The notes under the pieces are model-generated. The model did no database searches and was not told the DNA's origin. It saw nothing but the letters and a program-made list of their open reading frames with translations. This document shows positions 22,960-32,252 of a DNA stretch of 60,267 nucleotides, in pieces (the first letter of the stretch is position 1; every line of letters starts with the position of its first letter). Source of the stretch: Bryobacterales bacterium (GTDB lineage: Bacteria > Acidobacteriota > Terriglobia > Bryobacterales > Bryobacteraceae); NCBI GenBank assembly GCA_003136675.1, contig PLFE01000036.1, positions 14,494-74,760 on the forward strand, in the 5' to 3' direction. A program made the translations under genes and the position numbers.

Positions 22960-22984
22960 AGGTGGCCAGCTCTTCCGCCGATCT
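22957..22984 (+). promoter_or_regulatory. Sigma-28 type promoter for cheY
   Basis: TAAA (22957-22960), 16 bases, then GCCGATCT (22977-22984), a full -35 and six of eight -10 bases. The TAAA contains the stop codon of the transglycosylase gene. The start would be near 22990, 18 bases before the cheY ATG, which has AAGGAGCGG before it. Confidence 0.55.
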
Positions 22985-23007
22985 TAGTCCAAGGAGCGGA
23001 AAACAGA

Positions 23008-23379
23008 ATGGCACTGGACATACTCATCGTTGATGACTCGGCGGCAATTCGCAAGATCCTGCAGCGCGTTCTGCGGCAGACCGAACTACCCATCGGCGAA
23101 GTGATGGAAGCGGGGGACGGACTCGAAGCTCTCGCAGCGCTTGAAAAACACAAGTTCGGCCTGGTTCTTTCCGACATCAACATGCCGAACATGGACGGCA
23201 TTCAACTGCTCACCCGCATCAAGGAAATGGATAGCATGAAGGGCGTACCCATCGTGATGATTACCACCGAGGGCGGACAGGGAAAAGTGATGGAAGCCGT
23301 TCAGTTGGGCGCCGCCGGATATGTCCGAAAGCCTTTCACGGCTGACCAAATTAAGGAAAAGATCGGAAGTTTAGTCTAG
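23008..23379 (+). CDS. cheY: CheY-like single-domain response regulator
   Basis: The 123-residue protein is a bare receiver domain. It has the acidic pair D9/D10 (LIVDDS), the phosphorylation site D56 (VLSDINMPNMDG), Thr86/87 (MITTEGG) and Lys108 (YVRKPF). With no output domain and a flagellar setting, it should carry the chemotaxis signal to the motor switch. AAGGAGCGG gives a strong ribosome site. It stands alone after the lytic transglycosylase and converges on the oxidase operon with a 13-base gap. No cheA, cheW or receptor genes are near. Confidence 0.88.
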   Translation: MALDILIVDDSAAIRKILQRVLRQTELPIGEVMEAGDGLEALAALEKHKFGLVLSDINMPNMDGIQLLTRIKEMDSMKGVPIVMITTEGGQGKVMEAVQLGAAGYVRKPFTADQIKEKIGSLV

Positions 23380-23392
23380 AGGCCCGCTCGAC

Positions 23393-23722
23393 TCAACGCC
23401 CGGGAACGCCGACCCAGTCCGTCGTTCCTTGCAGCGCTCCCCTTGTGGCAAGATCCGTCAGGGTAAAGAAAAACAGGATCATCAGCGTACATAAGCCCGC
23501 GATGACGATGGCTTTGGTCAACTTCGAGCTGTAGTAGACGTGCATGAAGAACATGATCACCAGCGAGGCTTTGATGCAGGCGATCACTAGTGCCAGCACG
23601 ATGTTATAGCGCCCGAGGTCGATGGTTGCGGCATATACGGTGAGGACCGTAAACACCATCAACGCGAGGAACACGAAAATATAGACGCGAACAGGAACAA
23701 TGTGATCTGGATGATTCGACAT
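23393..23722 (-). CDS. Cytochrome c oxidase subunit IV (caa3 type)
   Basis: The 109-residue protein has three predicted membrane helices (YIFVFLALMVFTVLTVYAA, IVLALVIACIKASLVIMFFMHVYY, AIVIAGLCTLMILFFFTL). The pattern K-A-S-L-V-x-x-F-F-M-H is typical of the small subunit IV / prokaryotic COX4 family. The start MSNHPDHIVPVRVY at 23722 is preferred because GGGAGATAAAA precedes it and because it falls just after the subunit III stop. It is the last gene of the operon. It stabilises the oxidase and has no catalytic residue. Confidence 0.85.
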   Translation of the reverse strand: MSNHPDHIVPVRVYIFVFLALMVFTVLTVYAATIDLGRYNIVLALVIACIKASLVIMFFMHVYYSSKLTKAIVIAGLCTLMILFFFTLTDLATRGALQGTTDWVGVPGR

Positions 23723-23724
23723 TT

Positions 23725-24393
23725 TTATCTCCCTTGATGCAGATCGATCAGGTAAAGGAGCGGGAACAGGAAGATCCACACGATATCGACAAAGTGCCAG
23801 TAAAGCCCAAATAGTTCAACTGGCGTATGCCACTCGGCTGTATAAGCTCCGCGCGATGCCTTGAAGATGAGAAAGGAAATCATGCCAACGCCAACGATCA
23901 TGTGCATGGCGTGCAATCCGGTCATCCCGAAGTAGAGCGCGAAATAGAGAGAAACATTTTGCACCGCGACGTTCGGGTGGCCATCAATCTCAGGATGGAA
24001 GTTCACGCCTGGAATCTCGTGACCCACATATTTGTCGTGATATTCCACGGCTTTGATTCCCAGGAACACGCCTCCCAGAATGAGAGTCAGAATCAAGAAG
24101 AGAACAATCATCTTTTTCTTTCCCACGGCGGCCGAGTGCACGGCCATCGCCATGGTGAGCGAACTGCAGATCAGAACCAGCGTATTGATGGTTCCGTAAA
24201 CGATGTTCAGCTTCTCGCTCCCGGCGGCGAATGCTTCGGGGTAAGCTCCCCTGTAAGCGATATAAGCCATGAACAGCCCACCGAAAAACATGATTTCGGT
24301 AACCAGGAACATCCACATCCCAATCGTGGATGCGTCCTTCTGTTGCTCCGCATTTTCGAAGTGATGCCTCAGCGTTACCGAATGGCTAGCCAA
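23725..24393 (-). CDS. coxC: Cytochrome c oxidase subunit III
   Basis: Subunit III stabilises the catalytic core and the proton uptake path. The 222-residue protein has five or more membrane helices and family-typical stretches: [43 protein letters not shown] and [20 protein letters not shown]. It ends with [27 protein letters not shown]. It has a soluble insert between helices ([21 protein letters not shown]). Its start overlaps the subunit I end by eight bases. The assignment to caa3-type comes from the neighbours. Confidence 0.94.
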   Translation of the reverse strand: MASHSVTLRHHFENAEQQKDASTIGMWMFLVTEIMFFGGLFMAYIAYRGAYPEAFAAGSEKLNIVYGTINTLVLICSSLTMAMAVHSAAVGKKKMIVLFLILTLILGGVFLGIKAVEYHDKYVGHEIPGVNFHPEIDGHPNVAVQNVSLYFALYFGMTGLHAMHMIVGVGMISFLIFKASRGAYTAEWHTPVELFGLYWHFVDIVWIFLFPLLYLIDLHQGR

Positions 24394-26017
24394 CGTGAAC
24401 GACCTCCTCGCTCGGCGCGTAGTGGTATGGGGCTTCCGTGATCACCGGCGTGATCTCGAAATTCTCAGGGAGTGGCGGCGATTGGATCTGCCACTCAAGA
24501 CCGGTAGCTCCCCACGGGTTCGCCGGAGCCTTTTTCCCAAAAAAGATCGACCACAGGAAATAGACCAACGGCAGCGCATAGCCTAAACCCAGGACCGAGG
24601 CGCCCGCCGATGAAAGAACATTGAAAACCTGGAACTCCGGCGCGTATACGTGATAGCGGCGCGGCATCCCCATATAACCCAAAATGAATTGCGGGAAGAA
24701 CGTGAGGTTGAATCCCAGGAAGATAATAATCGCCGAGAGCCGAGCCCAGGTTTCCGAATACAATTTCCCGGTGATCTTCGGCCACCAGAAGTGCAGGCCG
24801 CCCATAAAACCCATGATTGCGCCCCCTACCATGATGTAGTGGAAATGCGCGATCACAAAATAGGTGTCGGTAAGGTGGACGTCCATGCCCATGCTGGCGA
24901 GGAACAATCCAGTCAGGCCGCCGATTGTGAAAAGGCCGATGAACCCAATCCCGTATAGCATCGGCGTCGTCAACTCGACCGATCCCTTATACATGGTCGA
25001 AACCCAATTGAACACCTTGATAGCGGATGGAATGGCTACGAGGTAGCTGAGGATCGAAAAAACCATGCCGGCGTAAACCGACTGGCTGCTAACGAACAGG
25101 TGATGTCCCCAGACGATAAACCCAAATACCGCGATCGCCAGACTCGACAGTGCGATGAAGCTATACCCGAAAGGCTCCTTCTTTGAAAACGTAGAGATGA
25201 TCTCGCTGGTGACGCCCATGGCCGGAAGAATCATGATGTAAACCGCCGGGTGCGAGTAGAACCAGAACAAGTGCTGGAACAGAACCGGATCGCCTCCCAG
25301 AGCCGGATCGAAAATTCCGATGTGCAAACCACGCTCCAGCGCGGCCAAAAGCAGAGTCACCGCGACTACCGGCGTTGCCAGCACCTGGATTAGGCTGGTG
25401 GAATAAAGCGACCAGATGAACAAGGGAAGACGGAACCACGTCATGCCCGGCGCACGCATGCGATGGATGGTCACCATGAAGTTGAGCCCGGTGAGAATCG
25501 AGGAGAACCCGTTGATGAATATTCCCACCAACGTCAGCATCACCATGCCACTCGCATAGCCCGTGCTGAACGGGACATAGAAAGTCCATCCGGTGTCAAT
25601 GCCGCCGTAAATAATGGCCGTCAGCGCCATCGATCCACCAATGACGTAGAGATACCAACTAAGCAGGTTCAGCTTGGGGAAGGCCACGTCCTTGGCGCCG
25701 ATCATTAGCGGAATCAGGAAGTTCCCGAGTGAGGCCGGAATCGACGGGATCAGGAAGAAGAACACCATGATGATGCCGTGACCGGTAAACAGCCTGTTGT
25801 AGACGCTCGATTCGACCAGGTCGCCCGCAGGCGTGGTGAGCTCGATTCGAATGAGGGCCGCAAACAATCCGCCAATGGCAAAGAATATGGTGATGACGAT
25901 CAGGTAAAGGATGCCTATGCGCTTGTGATCTTCCGTCAACAACCAACTCTTCAATGTGTGATCCACATTGAGGTAGGTTCTCGGCTCACGCTCTACTGCT
26001 GTCGCTACGGTTTCCAT
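24386..26017 (-). CDS. coxA: Cytochrome c oxidase subunit I, A2-type
   Basis: This is the haem-copper catalytic subunit that reduces oxygen to water and pumps protons. The 543-residue protein has twelve or so membrane helices. Haem and CuB ligands are visible: the His in [34 protein letters not shown] for CuB and the cross-linked position, GHHLFVSS for the two CuB histidines, and [13 protein letters not shown] for haems a3 and a. The segment reads YSHP where A1-type enzymes have GHPEVY. YSHP marks the A2 class, in which a Tyr-Ser pair takes over the proton role of the missing Glu. It overlaps coxC and follows coxB. Confidence 0.95.
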   Translation of the reverse strand: METVATAVEREPRTYLNVDHTLKSWLLTEDHKRIGILYLIVITIFFAIGGLFAALIRIELTTPAGDLVESSVYNRLFTGHGIIMVFFFLIPSIPASLGNFLIPLMIGAKDVAFPKLNLLSWYLYVIGGSMALTAIIYGGIDTGWTFYVPFSTGYASGMVMLTLVGIFINGFSSILTGLNFMVTIHRMRAPGMTWFRLPLFIWSLYSTSLIQVLATPVVAVTLLLAALERGLHIGIFDPALGGDPVLFQHLFWFYSHPAVYIMILPAMGVTSEIISTFSKKEPFGYSFIALSSLAIAVFGFIVWGHHLFVSSQSVYAGMVFSILSYLVAIPSAIKVFNWVSTMYKGSVELTTPMLYGIGFIGLFTIGGLTGLFLASMGMDVHLTDTYFVIAHFHYIMVGGAIMGFMGGLHFWWPKITGKLYSETWARLSAIIIFLGFNLTFFPQFILGYMGMPRRYHVYAPEFQVFNVLSSAGASVLGLGYALPLVYFLWSIFFGKKAPANPWGATGLEWQIQSPPLPENFEITPVITEAPYHYAPSEEVVHVG

Positions 26018-26057
26018 AAGATATCCCTAAATTCCCTAGAAAATCCCCTTAACTGCG

Positions 26058-27101
26058 CTATGGCTTCACTGTTGCCGCAGGCGCTGCTTTCGCCGCGGGC
26101 GCTCCCTTAGCCGCGGGCGCTCCCTTAGCCGCGGGCGCTGGCGCACTTCCGGGCGCACCAGGCGCCGGACCAATCGATTTCACGTACTCCACCAGTTCCG
26201 TCACGCCTTCCGCCGTCACGAGACCGGAAAAAGTGGGCATGATGTTCTCATAGCCCGCAACAATTTTGGCGCTCGGATTGAGGATCGATTCACTCACATA
26301 TCCGGCATCCACGGTGACGCTTGCGCCGGTAGTCAATTGCTGAGGCCTGCCCCAAATCCCATGCAGGTTCGGACAACGCCCCTTCACGTCGGCTGTCGCC
26401 TGGTGGCAGGTCACGCAGCCCAACTGCGAGAAGAGCGCCTCGCCCTTTTGCGCCAGCGTTCCTGTTCCCCCACCGCCGGAAAGCCACGCATCGAATTGCT
26501 GCGGCTCCATGACGTACACGGTCCCGATCATTCCGGAATGCTTCGTGCCACAATACTCCGCGCAGAAGATATGGTATGCGCCTGTTTTTGTGGCGTGAAA
26601 CCACTCGGTCGTGTAACGGCCGGGCAGGACGTCTGATTTGGTGCGGAACGCCGGGACGTAAAAGTCGTGAATGACATCCTCTGAAGTCATGGTGAGCTTG
26701 ATGTCGCGATTCACAGGAATGTGCAGCTCGTTGATCTCGCGCTGCCCTTCCATATGCTGAATCTTCCACATCCACTGTTTGCCGGTGACGTAGATTTCCA
26801 TGGAATCGGCCGGCGGCCGCGACTCGGTAAAGAAGATGCTGGCGCCCCAGGCGAACATCACCATGGAAAGCCCTAGCGGGATCACTGACCAGGTGATTTC
26901 AAGCCACAAGCCACCATGAACGGCCTTCGGAGTCGGCGTGTCGGCGCGACGCCGGTACTTCACCGCAAAGATGACGATCAGCGTGGCGATCAAGATCGAG
27001 AAAAACGCCGTCACCAGCACGAGATAGAGGTATAACCCGTCCACCGAGTGCGCGATCGTGCTTGCCTGTTCCGGAAAAAACTGAATCGATTTCTGTTCCA
27101 T
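26058..27101 (-). CDS. coxB: Cytochrome c oxidase subunit II with fused cytochrome c domain
   Basis: The 347-residue protein has two membrane helices (about 23-47 and 70-92). The CuA domain has ligands H145, C180, C184, H188 and M191 (CAEYCGTKHSGMIG). A C-terminal cytochrome c domain carries C229-V-T-C-H233 and a candidate axial Met in NIMPTF. The fused haem defines a caa3-type oxidase and lets it take electrons without a soluble cytochrome. After the haem domain comes an Ala/Pro/Lys-rich tail made of APAAKG units, encoded by an 18-bp tandem repeat. It lies between the SCO copper chaperone and subunit I, consistent with CuA assembly in the same operon. Confidence 0.95.
   Translation of the reverse strand: MEQKSIQFFPEQASTIAHSVDGLYLYLVLVTAFFSILIATLIVIFAVKYRRRADTPTPKAVHGGLWLEITWSVIPLGLSMVMFAWGASIFFTESRPPADSMEIYVTGKQWMWKIQHMEGQREINELHIPVNRDIKLTMTSEDVIHDFYVPAFRTKSDVLPGRYTTEWFHATKTGAYHIFCAEYCGTKHSGMIGTVYVMEPQQFDAWLSGGGGTGTLAQKGEALFSQLGCVTCHQATADVKGRCPNLHGIWGRPQQLTTGASVTVDAGYVSESILNPSAKIVAGYENIMPTFSGLVTAEGVTELVEYVKSIGPAPGAPGSAPAPAAKGAPAAKGAPAAKAAPAATVKP
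26092..26139. repeat. 18-bp tandem repeat in the coxB 3' end
   Basis: The unit gccgcgggcgctccctta occurs at 26092-26109 and 26110-26127, with a partial third copy (26128-26139). It encodes the Ala-Pro-Ala-Ala-Lys-Gly tail of CoxB in frame, so copy number changes would alter tail length without a frameshift. Confidence 0.85.
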
Positions 27102-27119
27102 ATCGATTGTGCGCGAACC

Positions 27120-27995
27120 CTAAACGCCCCTTTTCCCGCCGAGAGCCGGCTGCGGCTCCGATGAATTCCTGCGGTCGCGGATCAGCATGAGCGTAATGAA
27201 CCCTCCCATCGCGAAAACGGTCGCGGCTCCGGCCACCCGTAGAATGTTGGTCACCAGCGGCGTATATTTGCCGGTGCTCGGATCGTAGTGATAGCAATAA
27301 AGAATCAACTGGTCGACCGGCGATCCGATCCGGTTTTTCGCGGCCTCAATCAACCCCAGACGGATGTCTTTCGGCGAAAACTCAATGCCGTAGAAATACC
27401 GCGACATGCGCCCATCCGGAGTCACCACATAGATGGCGCTCGCATGCGCGTACTGGCTGGTATGAACATCGTATACATAGCGGAAACCGACGGCGCTAGT
27501 CAATTCCTTGATCGGCTTCATATCTCCGGTCAGAAAATGCCAGGAGGCGGATGTTTCAGGCCGGCCGAACTCCCGCAGATAGGAAGCTTTCTTCTGGGCC
27601 GCTAGCGGAGGCCTTTCACGCGGGTCGAAACTGATGACCAGAACATCGTATTCCTGGCCCGGCTCAAACGTGAGCGTTTTCAAGGAACGCACCATTCCGT
27701 TGAGGATCTGGGTGCAAAGCATCGGGCAGTCATAGTAGGCCAGCGCCATCACCACTGGGCGCTTTCCAAAGTAGTCGCCCAGCCGGACATCGCGGCCAGC
27801 CTCGTCACGGAAATGAGCGTCGAGCGGAAGCTGCGAATTCAGCTTCTGGTCGATCCCCACCTCTTTTAAGGGAGCGGGCCGATCGATGCCTCGCATGTTC
27901 AGGAGGTCTCTCTGCGCGCGAGCGTGAGGCGGCATCGCGATCTGCGAAAGCAGAACGGCAACTGCCGCCGCGATGGATGAGGTACGGAACTTCAT
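27120..27995 (-). CDS. SCO1/SenC-type copper chaperone
   Basis: SCO proteins deliver copper to the CuA site of subunit II. The 291-residue protein has a signal or anchor (SSIAAAVAVLLSQIAMPPHARA). The thioredoxin-like SCO domain has the copper motif C90-P-M-L-C94 (YYDCPMLCTQILNGM) and a downstream His in VHTSQYAHAS. A second membrane helix is near the C-terminus (VAGAATVFAMGGFITLMLI). It is encoded immediately upstream of coxB. The GGDYFG-type strand of the family appears as LGDYFGKRPVVMALAYYDC. Confidence 0.92.
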   Translation of the reverse strand: MKFRTSSIAAAVAVLLSQIAMPPHARAQRDLLNMRGIDRPAPLKEVGIDQKLNSQLPLDAHFRDEAGRDVRLGDYFGKRPVVMALAYYDCPMLCTQILNGMVRSLKTLTFEPGQEYDVLVISFDPRERPPLAAQKKASYLREFGRPETSASWHFLTGDMKPIKELTSAVGFRYVYDVHTSQYAHASAIYVVTPDGRMSRYFYGIEFSPKDIRLGLIEAAKNRIGSPVDQLILYCYHYDPSTGKYTPLVTNILRVAGAATVFAMGGFITLMLIRDRRNSSEPQPALGGKRGV

Positions 27996-28486
27996 TGCGA
28001 AATCTTTTCCCCGGTCCTCGCGCTGCTCGCCACCGACGGAAGCTCGCGATAGCCTTCCGGGTTGGGAAGATCAGCGGAGGGTTTGGAAGGCAGCCCCTTG
28101 GCGGCCACAATCTTGATCGCGTCCGCAATCGCAATGCGCGCAATGCCGTGATTGGGGTCTACCCACGCGGAGCTGGTCAGAACCTGTTCTTCGCTTTCGC
28201 GAAGCGCCTTTAGATCCAGTTTCGGAACGGCCTGCAACCGCGGCTCAGGCGGCAACTGGGGCTTCTCGGACAAAACCGCGGGAGTAACCGGAGCACTGGC
28301 CATGTCTTCGCGAGCATAGAACCATTCGAACAATCCCCACATCGCAAATGCGACCACCACAATACCGAGGGCCAGGCCGATCCCGAAGCTCGAAACGGCC
28401 TTGACGTCTTCTTCACCTGGATCGAAGGCAACCGATGGATTGCTTTCCGGGTACTCGTCGTGCTCGTGGCTACTTGGCTGGGACAT
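27992..28486 (-). CDS. Membrane-anchored protein of the ACIII/oxidase operon
   Basis: The 164-residue protein has an acidic N-terminus and one membrane helix (FGIGLALGIVVVAFAMWGLFEWFY). A Pro-rich linker leads to a C-terminal periplasmic segment, SAWVDPNHGIARIAIADAIKIVAAKGLP. From memory, a similar 'W.D...g.v.I.i..A......G.P' segment occurs in small proteins of ACIII operons, where no function is settled. The ATG at 28486 follows GAGG and overlaps the actF end by 17 bases. The end overlaps the SCO gene by four bases. Its fixed place between the two complexes suggests an assembly or linking role, which is inference. Confidence 0.65.
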   Translation of the reverse strand: MSQPSSHEHDEYPESNPSVAFDPGEEDVKAVSSFGIGLALGIVVVAFAMWGLFEWFYAREDMASAPVTPAVLSEKPQLPPEPRLQAVPKLDLKALRESEEQVLTSSAWVDPNHGIARIAIADAIKIVAAKGLPSKPSADLPNPEGYRELPSVASSARTGEKISQ

Positions 28487-29669
28487 ATTCCAGATACCTC
28501 TTGAAGTCCGGTGCATTCGCGGCCAGCAGAGGCCGCCGTTTCAGTTGTTGCAGGTAGATTCCCACCCACAGGCCGCCGAAACCTATCGCGGCCGTCAGGT
28601 CGGACCAACCGTGGTAGACATTCCCGTTGCGGAAGTTCGGCTCCACCAGCCAGATCATGTCGACGAGCCGGATCACAATAATCCACATCGCCATGAAGCG
28701 AATGGTCTTGGGGTTCTTCTTGATGTCCTGCGACAGCAGAATCAGGAAGGGCAGCATCCATTGGAAGAAGAGAAGCAGAGTCGCGACAAAACCCCATCCG
28801 CCGTTCATGCGATCCACGTACCAGGTAATCTCTTTGGGAAGATTGCCCGCCCAGATAATCAGCAGTTGCGAAAAACTCACATAAGTCCAGAACAGCGTGA
28901 ACATGAACAGCAACTTGCCTAAGTCATGCAGATGCCGTTTCTGAACGACGCCCTGCAGCGGAGGCTCGCGCATCAGGAAAGTGGTTGTGATGATCACCGT
29001 CGAAACAATCGTCAATCCCTGCGTAGCCAACAGGATCAATCCGAAAATGGTGGAGAACCATGTCGCGTTCATCGACATGACCCAATCCACACCGGCGCAG
29101 GTCAGTGACAGGACGTAAATCAGGAGGCCGATGCCGCTCCAACCCATCAGACGCTTTGAAATGGAAATGTCACCCGTTTGCTCCTCGCGCGCGGAAAGCC
29201 GGTTAAGCACGAAGGAGTAAACATTCCAAATCGTGAACACAATAATCGTGCGGATAATCCACCACGTCACATTCAGGTAGGCGCTTTTCTCTCTGAGGAT
29301 CGGGTTGGCCTGCACCCTGGCCGCATCCGTCCACTCATAGAGATGGCCGAGGCCGAACAAAATGGGGATGAACAGAACCGTGAGGTAGGGCAGCGTGCGC
29401 GAACCCGCCTCCAGTTGCCGCCTCACCAGCATGCCCCATCCGCCGCCGGTCATGTACTGCAGCATCAGCAGTGCCAGCGAGCCAAGCCCCGCGCCGAAGG
29501 CGAACAGGAAGCCCACCATCCACGACCGGTAGAACTGGTCGGGATCGAGAAATAACTGGATAAGCGTCAGCAGGATAAAGACCACGCCGATTCCCAGCGC
29601 GATGTTCTGACCTCGCGAAAGATCCGCCCGAAGCCGCGTGGGAATGACGTAAGGATTCTCAGCTACCAT
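28470..29669 (-). CDS. actF: Alternative Complex III subunit ActF (NrfD-like, quinone side)
   Basis: ActF is the shorter of the two polytopic subunits of quinol:cytochrome c oxidoreductase. The 399-residue protein has about ten membrane helices and typical stretches such as WMVGFLFAFGAGLGSLALLMLQYMTGGGWGMLVRRQLEAGSRTLPYL and FSQLLIIWAGNLPKEITWYVDRMNGGWG. Compared with ActC it is smaller and more divergent, as in characterised complexes. It sits at the end of the actA-F block with one base between its ATG and the actE stop. Confidence 0.92.
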   Translation of the reverse strand: MVAENPYVIPTRLRADLSRGQNIALGIGVVFILLTLIQLFLDPDQFYRSWMVGFLFAFGAGLGSLALLMLQYMTGGGWGMLVRRQLEAGSRTLPYLTVLFIPILFGLGHLYEWTDAARVQANPILREKSAYLNVTWWIIRTIIVFTIWNVYSFVLNRLSAREEQTGDISISKRLMGWSGIGLLIYVLSLTCAGVDWVMSMNATWFSTIFGLILLATQGLTIVSTVIITTTFLMREPPLQGVVQKRHLHDLGKLLFMFTLFWTYVSFSQLLIIWAGNLPKEITWYVDRMNGGWGFVATLLLFFQWMLPFLILLSQDIKKNPKTIRFMAMWIIVIRLVDMIWLVEPNFRNGNVYHGWSDLTAAIGFGGLWVGIYLQQLKRRPLLAANAPDFKRYLEYVPAK

Positions 29670-29670
29670 G

Positions 29671-30312
29671 TTATTCCGCCCCCGCGTGCGCAGATGGAAC
29701 TGGTTTACTCTCAGGCGTCAAGTTGCCACCCTCCGGCAGCTTTGCTTTCACATCGGGCGGCAGGTCCGCCACGTTGGCATTCTGGCTGTATTGAAGAGTG
29801 CGGATGTAGGAGATGATGGCCCAGCGGTCGGCCGGCTGGATCTGCGCCGAATAGTTCAACATCACGCCATAACCGTTCGTCACTACGTCGAAAAAATGTC
29901 CTACCGGCGCGGTGCGAAGCCGGTCGATGTGATAGCTCGGCGGTTGCTTCATACCGCGGCGCACGATCATTCCCAGACCGTTGCCCAGGCGTCCATGACA
30001 CGGGGAACAATAAATATCGAAACGGTTCTGACCGCGCTCGATCACCGCCTGGGTAATCGGAACCGGGAAGTACTCGATATCCTTCCCATCCACCTTTCCC
30101 TGGTAGAACGCGGGGTCTTCGTTTAACGTTCCTCGCGCCACTGTGTTTGCGGGAATGGGACGTGAATCCCGCCCATCTTCAAAGAAGTGGCTTTGGCCCA
30201 GAGTCTTGTACTTAGGCTGATCCTGCATGTCCTGCCGACAACCGCTCGCCACGAGCGAAGCGGACAAGCCGGCCAAACCCAGCAAGAAGCGAAGGCGGAA
30301 GTTAGTGGTCAA
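29671..30312 (-). CDS. actE: Alternative Complex III subunit ActE, mono-haem cytochrome c lipoprotein
   Basis: ActE is the periplasmic cytochrome c that passes electrons from ACIII. The 213-residue protein has a signal with lipobox (LRFLLGLAGLSASLVASGC, Cys25), one C-x-x-C-H haem site (DIYCSPCHGRLGNG) and a downstream region with candidate axial Met in VMLNYSAQIQPADRWAIISYIR. The start is a TTG at 30312, which follows AGAGGTG and overlaps the actD stop. An ATG much further upstream would add 54 residues of actD antisense-like sequence before the signal and is rejected. Confidence 0.88.
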   Translation of the reverse strand: MTTNFRLRFLLGLAGLSASLVASGCRQDMQDQPKYKTLGQSHFFEDGRDSRPIPANTVARGTLNEDPAFYQGKVDGKDIEYFPVPITQAVIERGQNRFDIYCSPCHGRLGNGLGMIVRRGMKQPPSYHIDRLRTAPVGHFFDVVTNGYGVMLNYSAQIQPADRWAIISYIRTLQYSQNANVADLPPDVKAKLPEGGNLTPESKPVPSAHAGAE

Positions 30313-30853
30313 CTTCGGACACCTCTTCAGGCCCCAGAGTCTCCAGGAAGGCCTTGGTTTTTTCCCGGTCAAAATGCTCGTCCGTCGCCTCAATGCACAG
30401 GAAGAACCGGTTGCGCGATGCCATCGTGAACCGTTCCACATTGAAGACCGGATGGTATGGCGCGGGAAGGCCATTCATCAGGATCATGGCAATGGCGGTG
30501 GTGAGTCCCGCGAAAAGAATCGTGCATTCAAACGTGATGGGAATGAACATCGGAATGCTGATGGGCGGGCGTCCACCCACGTTGTGCGCGTAATCGAAAG
30601 CCGAAGTCCACGACAACAGCCCGAATCCTGTGCAGGCTCCTACCAATCCCCCAATCAGGCACGCAAGTGAAACGCGATTGTCATGGATGTGAAGAATATC
30701 GTGAAGTTCTTCCACCGGGATTGGCGTATAGGCATCCATCTTGTGATAGCCCTCCGCGCGCGCACTGCGGGCCGCGTCCACCAGCGCGTCCGCGCTTTCA
30801 AATTCAGCCATCATGCCGTGAATGGCCGGTAGTTCCGTAACTGTATGGCTCAA
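30302..30853 (-). CDS. actD: Alternative Complex III subunit ActD (DUF3341)
   Basis: ActD is a small membrane subunit of ACIII with no cofactor. The 183-residue protein has the DUF3341 layout: an N-terminal ferredoxin-like part (IHGMMAEFESADALVDAARSARAEGYHKMDAYTPIPVEEL), two membrane helices (LACLIGGLVGACTGFGLL and ITFECTILFAGLTTAIAMIL) and a C-terminal cytoplasmic segment (HPVFNVERFTMASRNRFFLCIEATD). It overlaps actC by four bases and actE by 11. Confidence 0.93.
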   Translation of the reverse strand: MSHTVTELPAIHGMMAEFESADALVDAARSARAEGYHKMDAYTPIPVEELHDILHIHDNRVSLACLIGGLVGACTGFGLLSWTSAFDYAHNVGGRPPISIPMFIPITFECTILFAGLTTAIAMILMNGLPAPYHPVFNVERFTMASRNRFFLCIEATDEHFDREKTKAFLETLGPEEVSEVDH

Positions 30854-32241
30854 GCGACCGGCTCCTTAACAGTTCTCTTTGGCGTGATCACACGCAACTC
30901 GAACATGGTGATCATCGGGAGCACGCGGACAAAGAGGAAGATCAAAGTCATAAACAAACCGATCGTTCCCAGGTAAATGATCCAGTCCCAGATCGTAGGC
31001 CAGTAAGTACCCCAGGATGACGGAACGAAGTCACGCGTAAGGCTCGTGATGACGATCACAAAACGCTCCAGCCACATACCCACGTTGATCACCATGGATA
31101 TCAACCAGAGATACACAAGGTTGTTGCGAATCTTGTAAACCCAGAGCAACTGCGGGATCGCGATATTGGTCGCCACCAGTAACCAGTAAGTGAAGCCATA
31201 AGGTCCGAACATACGGTTCTGCATCATGAACTTTTCCAGATGGTCGTTGGCGTAGACCAGAGAGAAGAACGCTTCCATCCCGTAGCCGTAAGCCACGATC
31301 AATCCTGTAGCCAGCATGACTTTCGCCATGTTGTTGATGTGGCGCGCGGTGATCAGCCCTTCCAGGCCATAAAACTTCCGCAGCGGAATCATCAGCGTCA
31401 GAACCATCGCGAAACCGTCATAAACGGCGCCCGCGACAAAGTACGGCGGAAAGATGGTCGTGTGCCAGCCAGGCAGAATGGAAATCGAAAAGTCGAAGCT
31501 GATGACGGAGTGAACCGAGAGGACCAGCGGGGTGGAAAGGCCCGCCAACAACAGCGAAGCCTTCTCATAGCGGGCCCAATGGAACGCCGATCCGCGCCAG
31601 CCCAGGCAGAGCGACCCAAATAGGATCTGCTGCCATTTGTGTTTGGCCTGATCGCGCAAAGAGGCGAAATCCGGAATCAGGCCGACATACCAGAACACCA
31701 AAGAAATCGTGAAGTAGGTGGAAACCGCGAAGACGTCCCAGGCGAGAGGACTGCGGAACTGCGGCCAGATCGCCATTGTATTTGGATACGGGAACAGCCA
31801 GTACGCGATCCAGGAACGGCCCATGTGGATGATCGGGAACATGCCCGCGCAGCACACCGCGAAGATGGTCATCGCTTCCGCGAACCGGTTGATCGAGTTG
31901 CGCCAGCTTTGGTTCAGCAGCAGCAGGATGGCCGAGATCAAAGTCCCGGCGTGGCCAATACCAATCCACCAGACAAAGTTGACAATAGCGAAACCCCAGC
32001 CAATCGGGATATTCAATCCCCAGATCCCGACGCCCTTGAACAGCAGGTAGGTGACGCCGATTCCGAGCAACTGCAGCATCAGGAAGAAAAACGCGAAGCC
32101 CAGAATCCAGCCGAGCGTAGTGCCGCGCCGCAGGATGATGCCGCCCACCTTGTCGGTAACGGATGCCAGCGTCGCGTCCTGCGCGATGACCGGTGAGATT
32201 TCTAAAGTTTTTTCGTCGGTAACAGGGGTTATCTGTGCCAT
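30850..32241 (-). CDS. actC: Alternative Complex III subunit ActC (NrfD-like)
   Basis: ActC is the larger polytopic subunit, thought to hold a quinol site facing ActB. The 463-residue protein has about ten membrane helices. Family-typical stretches include GWGFAIVNFVWWIGIGHAGTLISAILLLLNQSWRNSINRFAEAMTIFA and RPxLHMGR-like IIHMGRSWIAYWLFPYPNTM. It lies 11 bases after actB and overlaps actD. Confidence 0.94.
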   Translation of the reverse strand: MAQITPVTDEKTLEISPVIAQDATLASVTDKVGGIILRRGTTLGWILGFAFFFLMLQLLGIGVTYLLFKGVGIWGLNIPIGWGFAIVNFVWWIGIGHAGTLISAILLLLNQSWRNSINRFAEAMTIFAVCCAGMFPIIHMGRSWIAYWLFPYPNTMAIWPQFRSPLAWDVFAVSTYFTISLVFWYVGLIPDFASLRDQAKHKWQQILFGSLCLGWRGSAFHWARYEKASLLLAGLSTPLVLSVHSVISFDFSISILPGWHTTIFPPYFVAGAVYDGFAMVLTLMIPLRKFYGLEGLITARHINNMAKVMLATGLIVAYGYGMEAFFSLVYANDHLEKFMMQNRMFGPYGFTYWLLVATNIAIPQLLWVYKIRNNLVYLWLISMVINVGMWLERFVIVITSLTRDFVPSSWGTYWPTIWDWIIYLGTIGLFMTLIFLFVRVLPMITMFELRVITPKRTVKEPVA

Positions 32242-32252
32242 AGCCTATCCTG

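Noticed and set aside
26092..26139. CRISPR-like or intergenic satellite repeat
   Set aside because: The repeat is only 18 bp, has no spacers and is in frame inside coxB.
29671..30474. Long form of ActE starting at 30474
   Set aside because: The first 54 residues are basic, precede the lipoprotein signal and lie over actD. A TTG with a good ribosome site fits the signal exactly.
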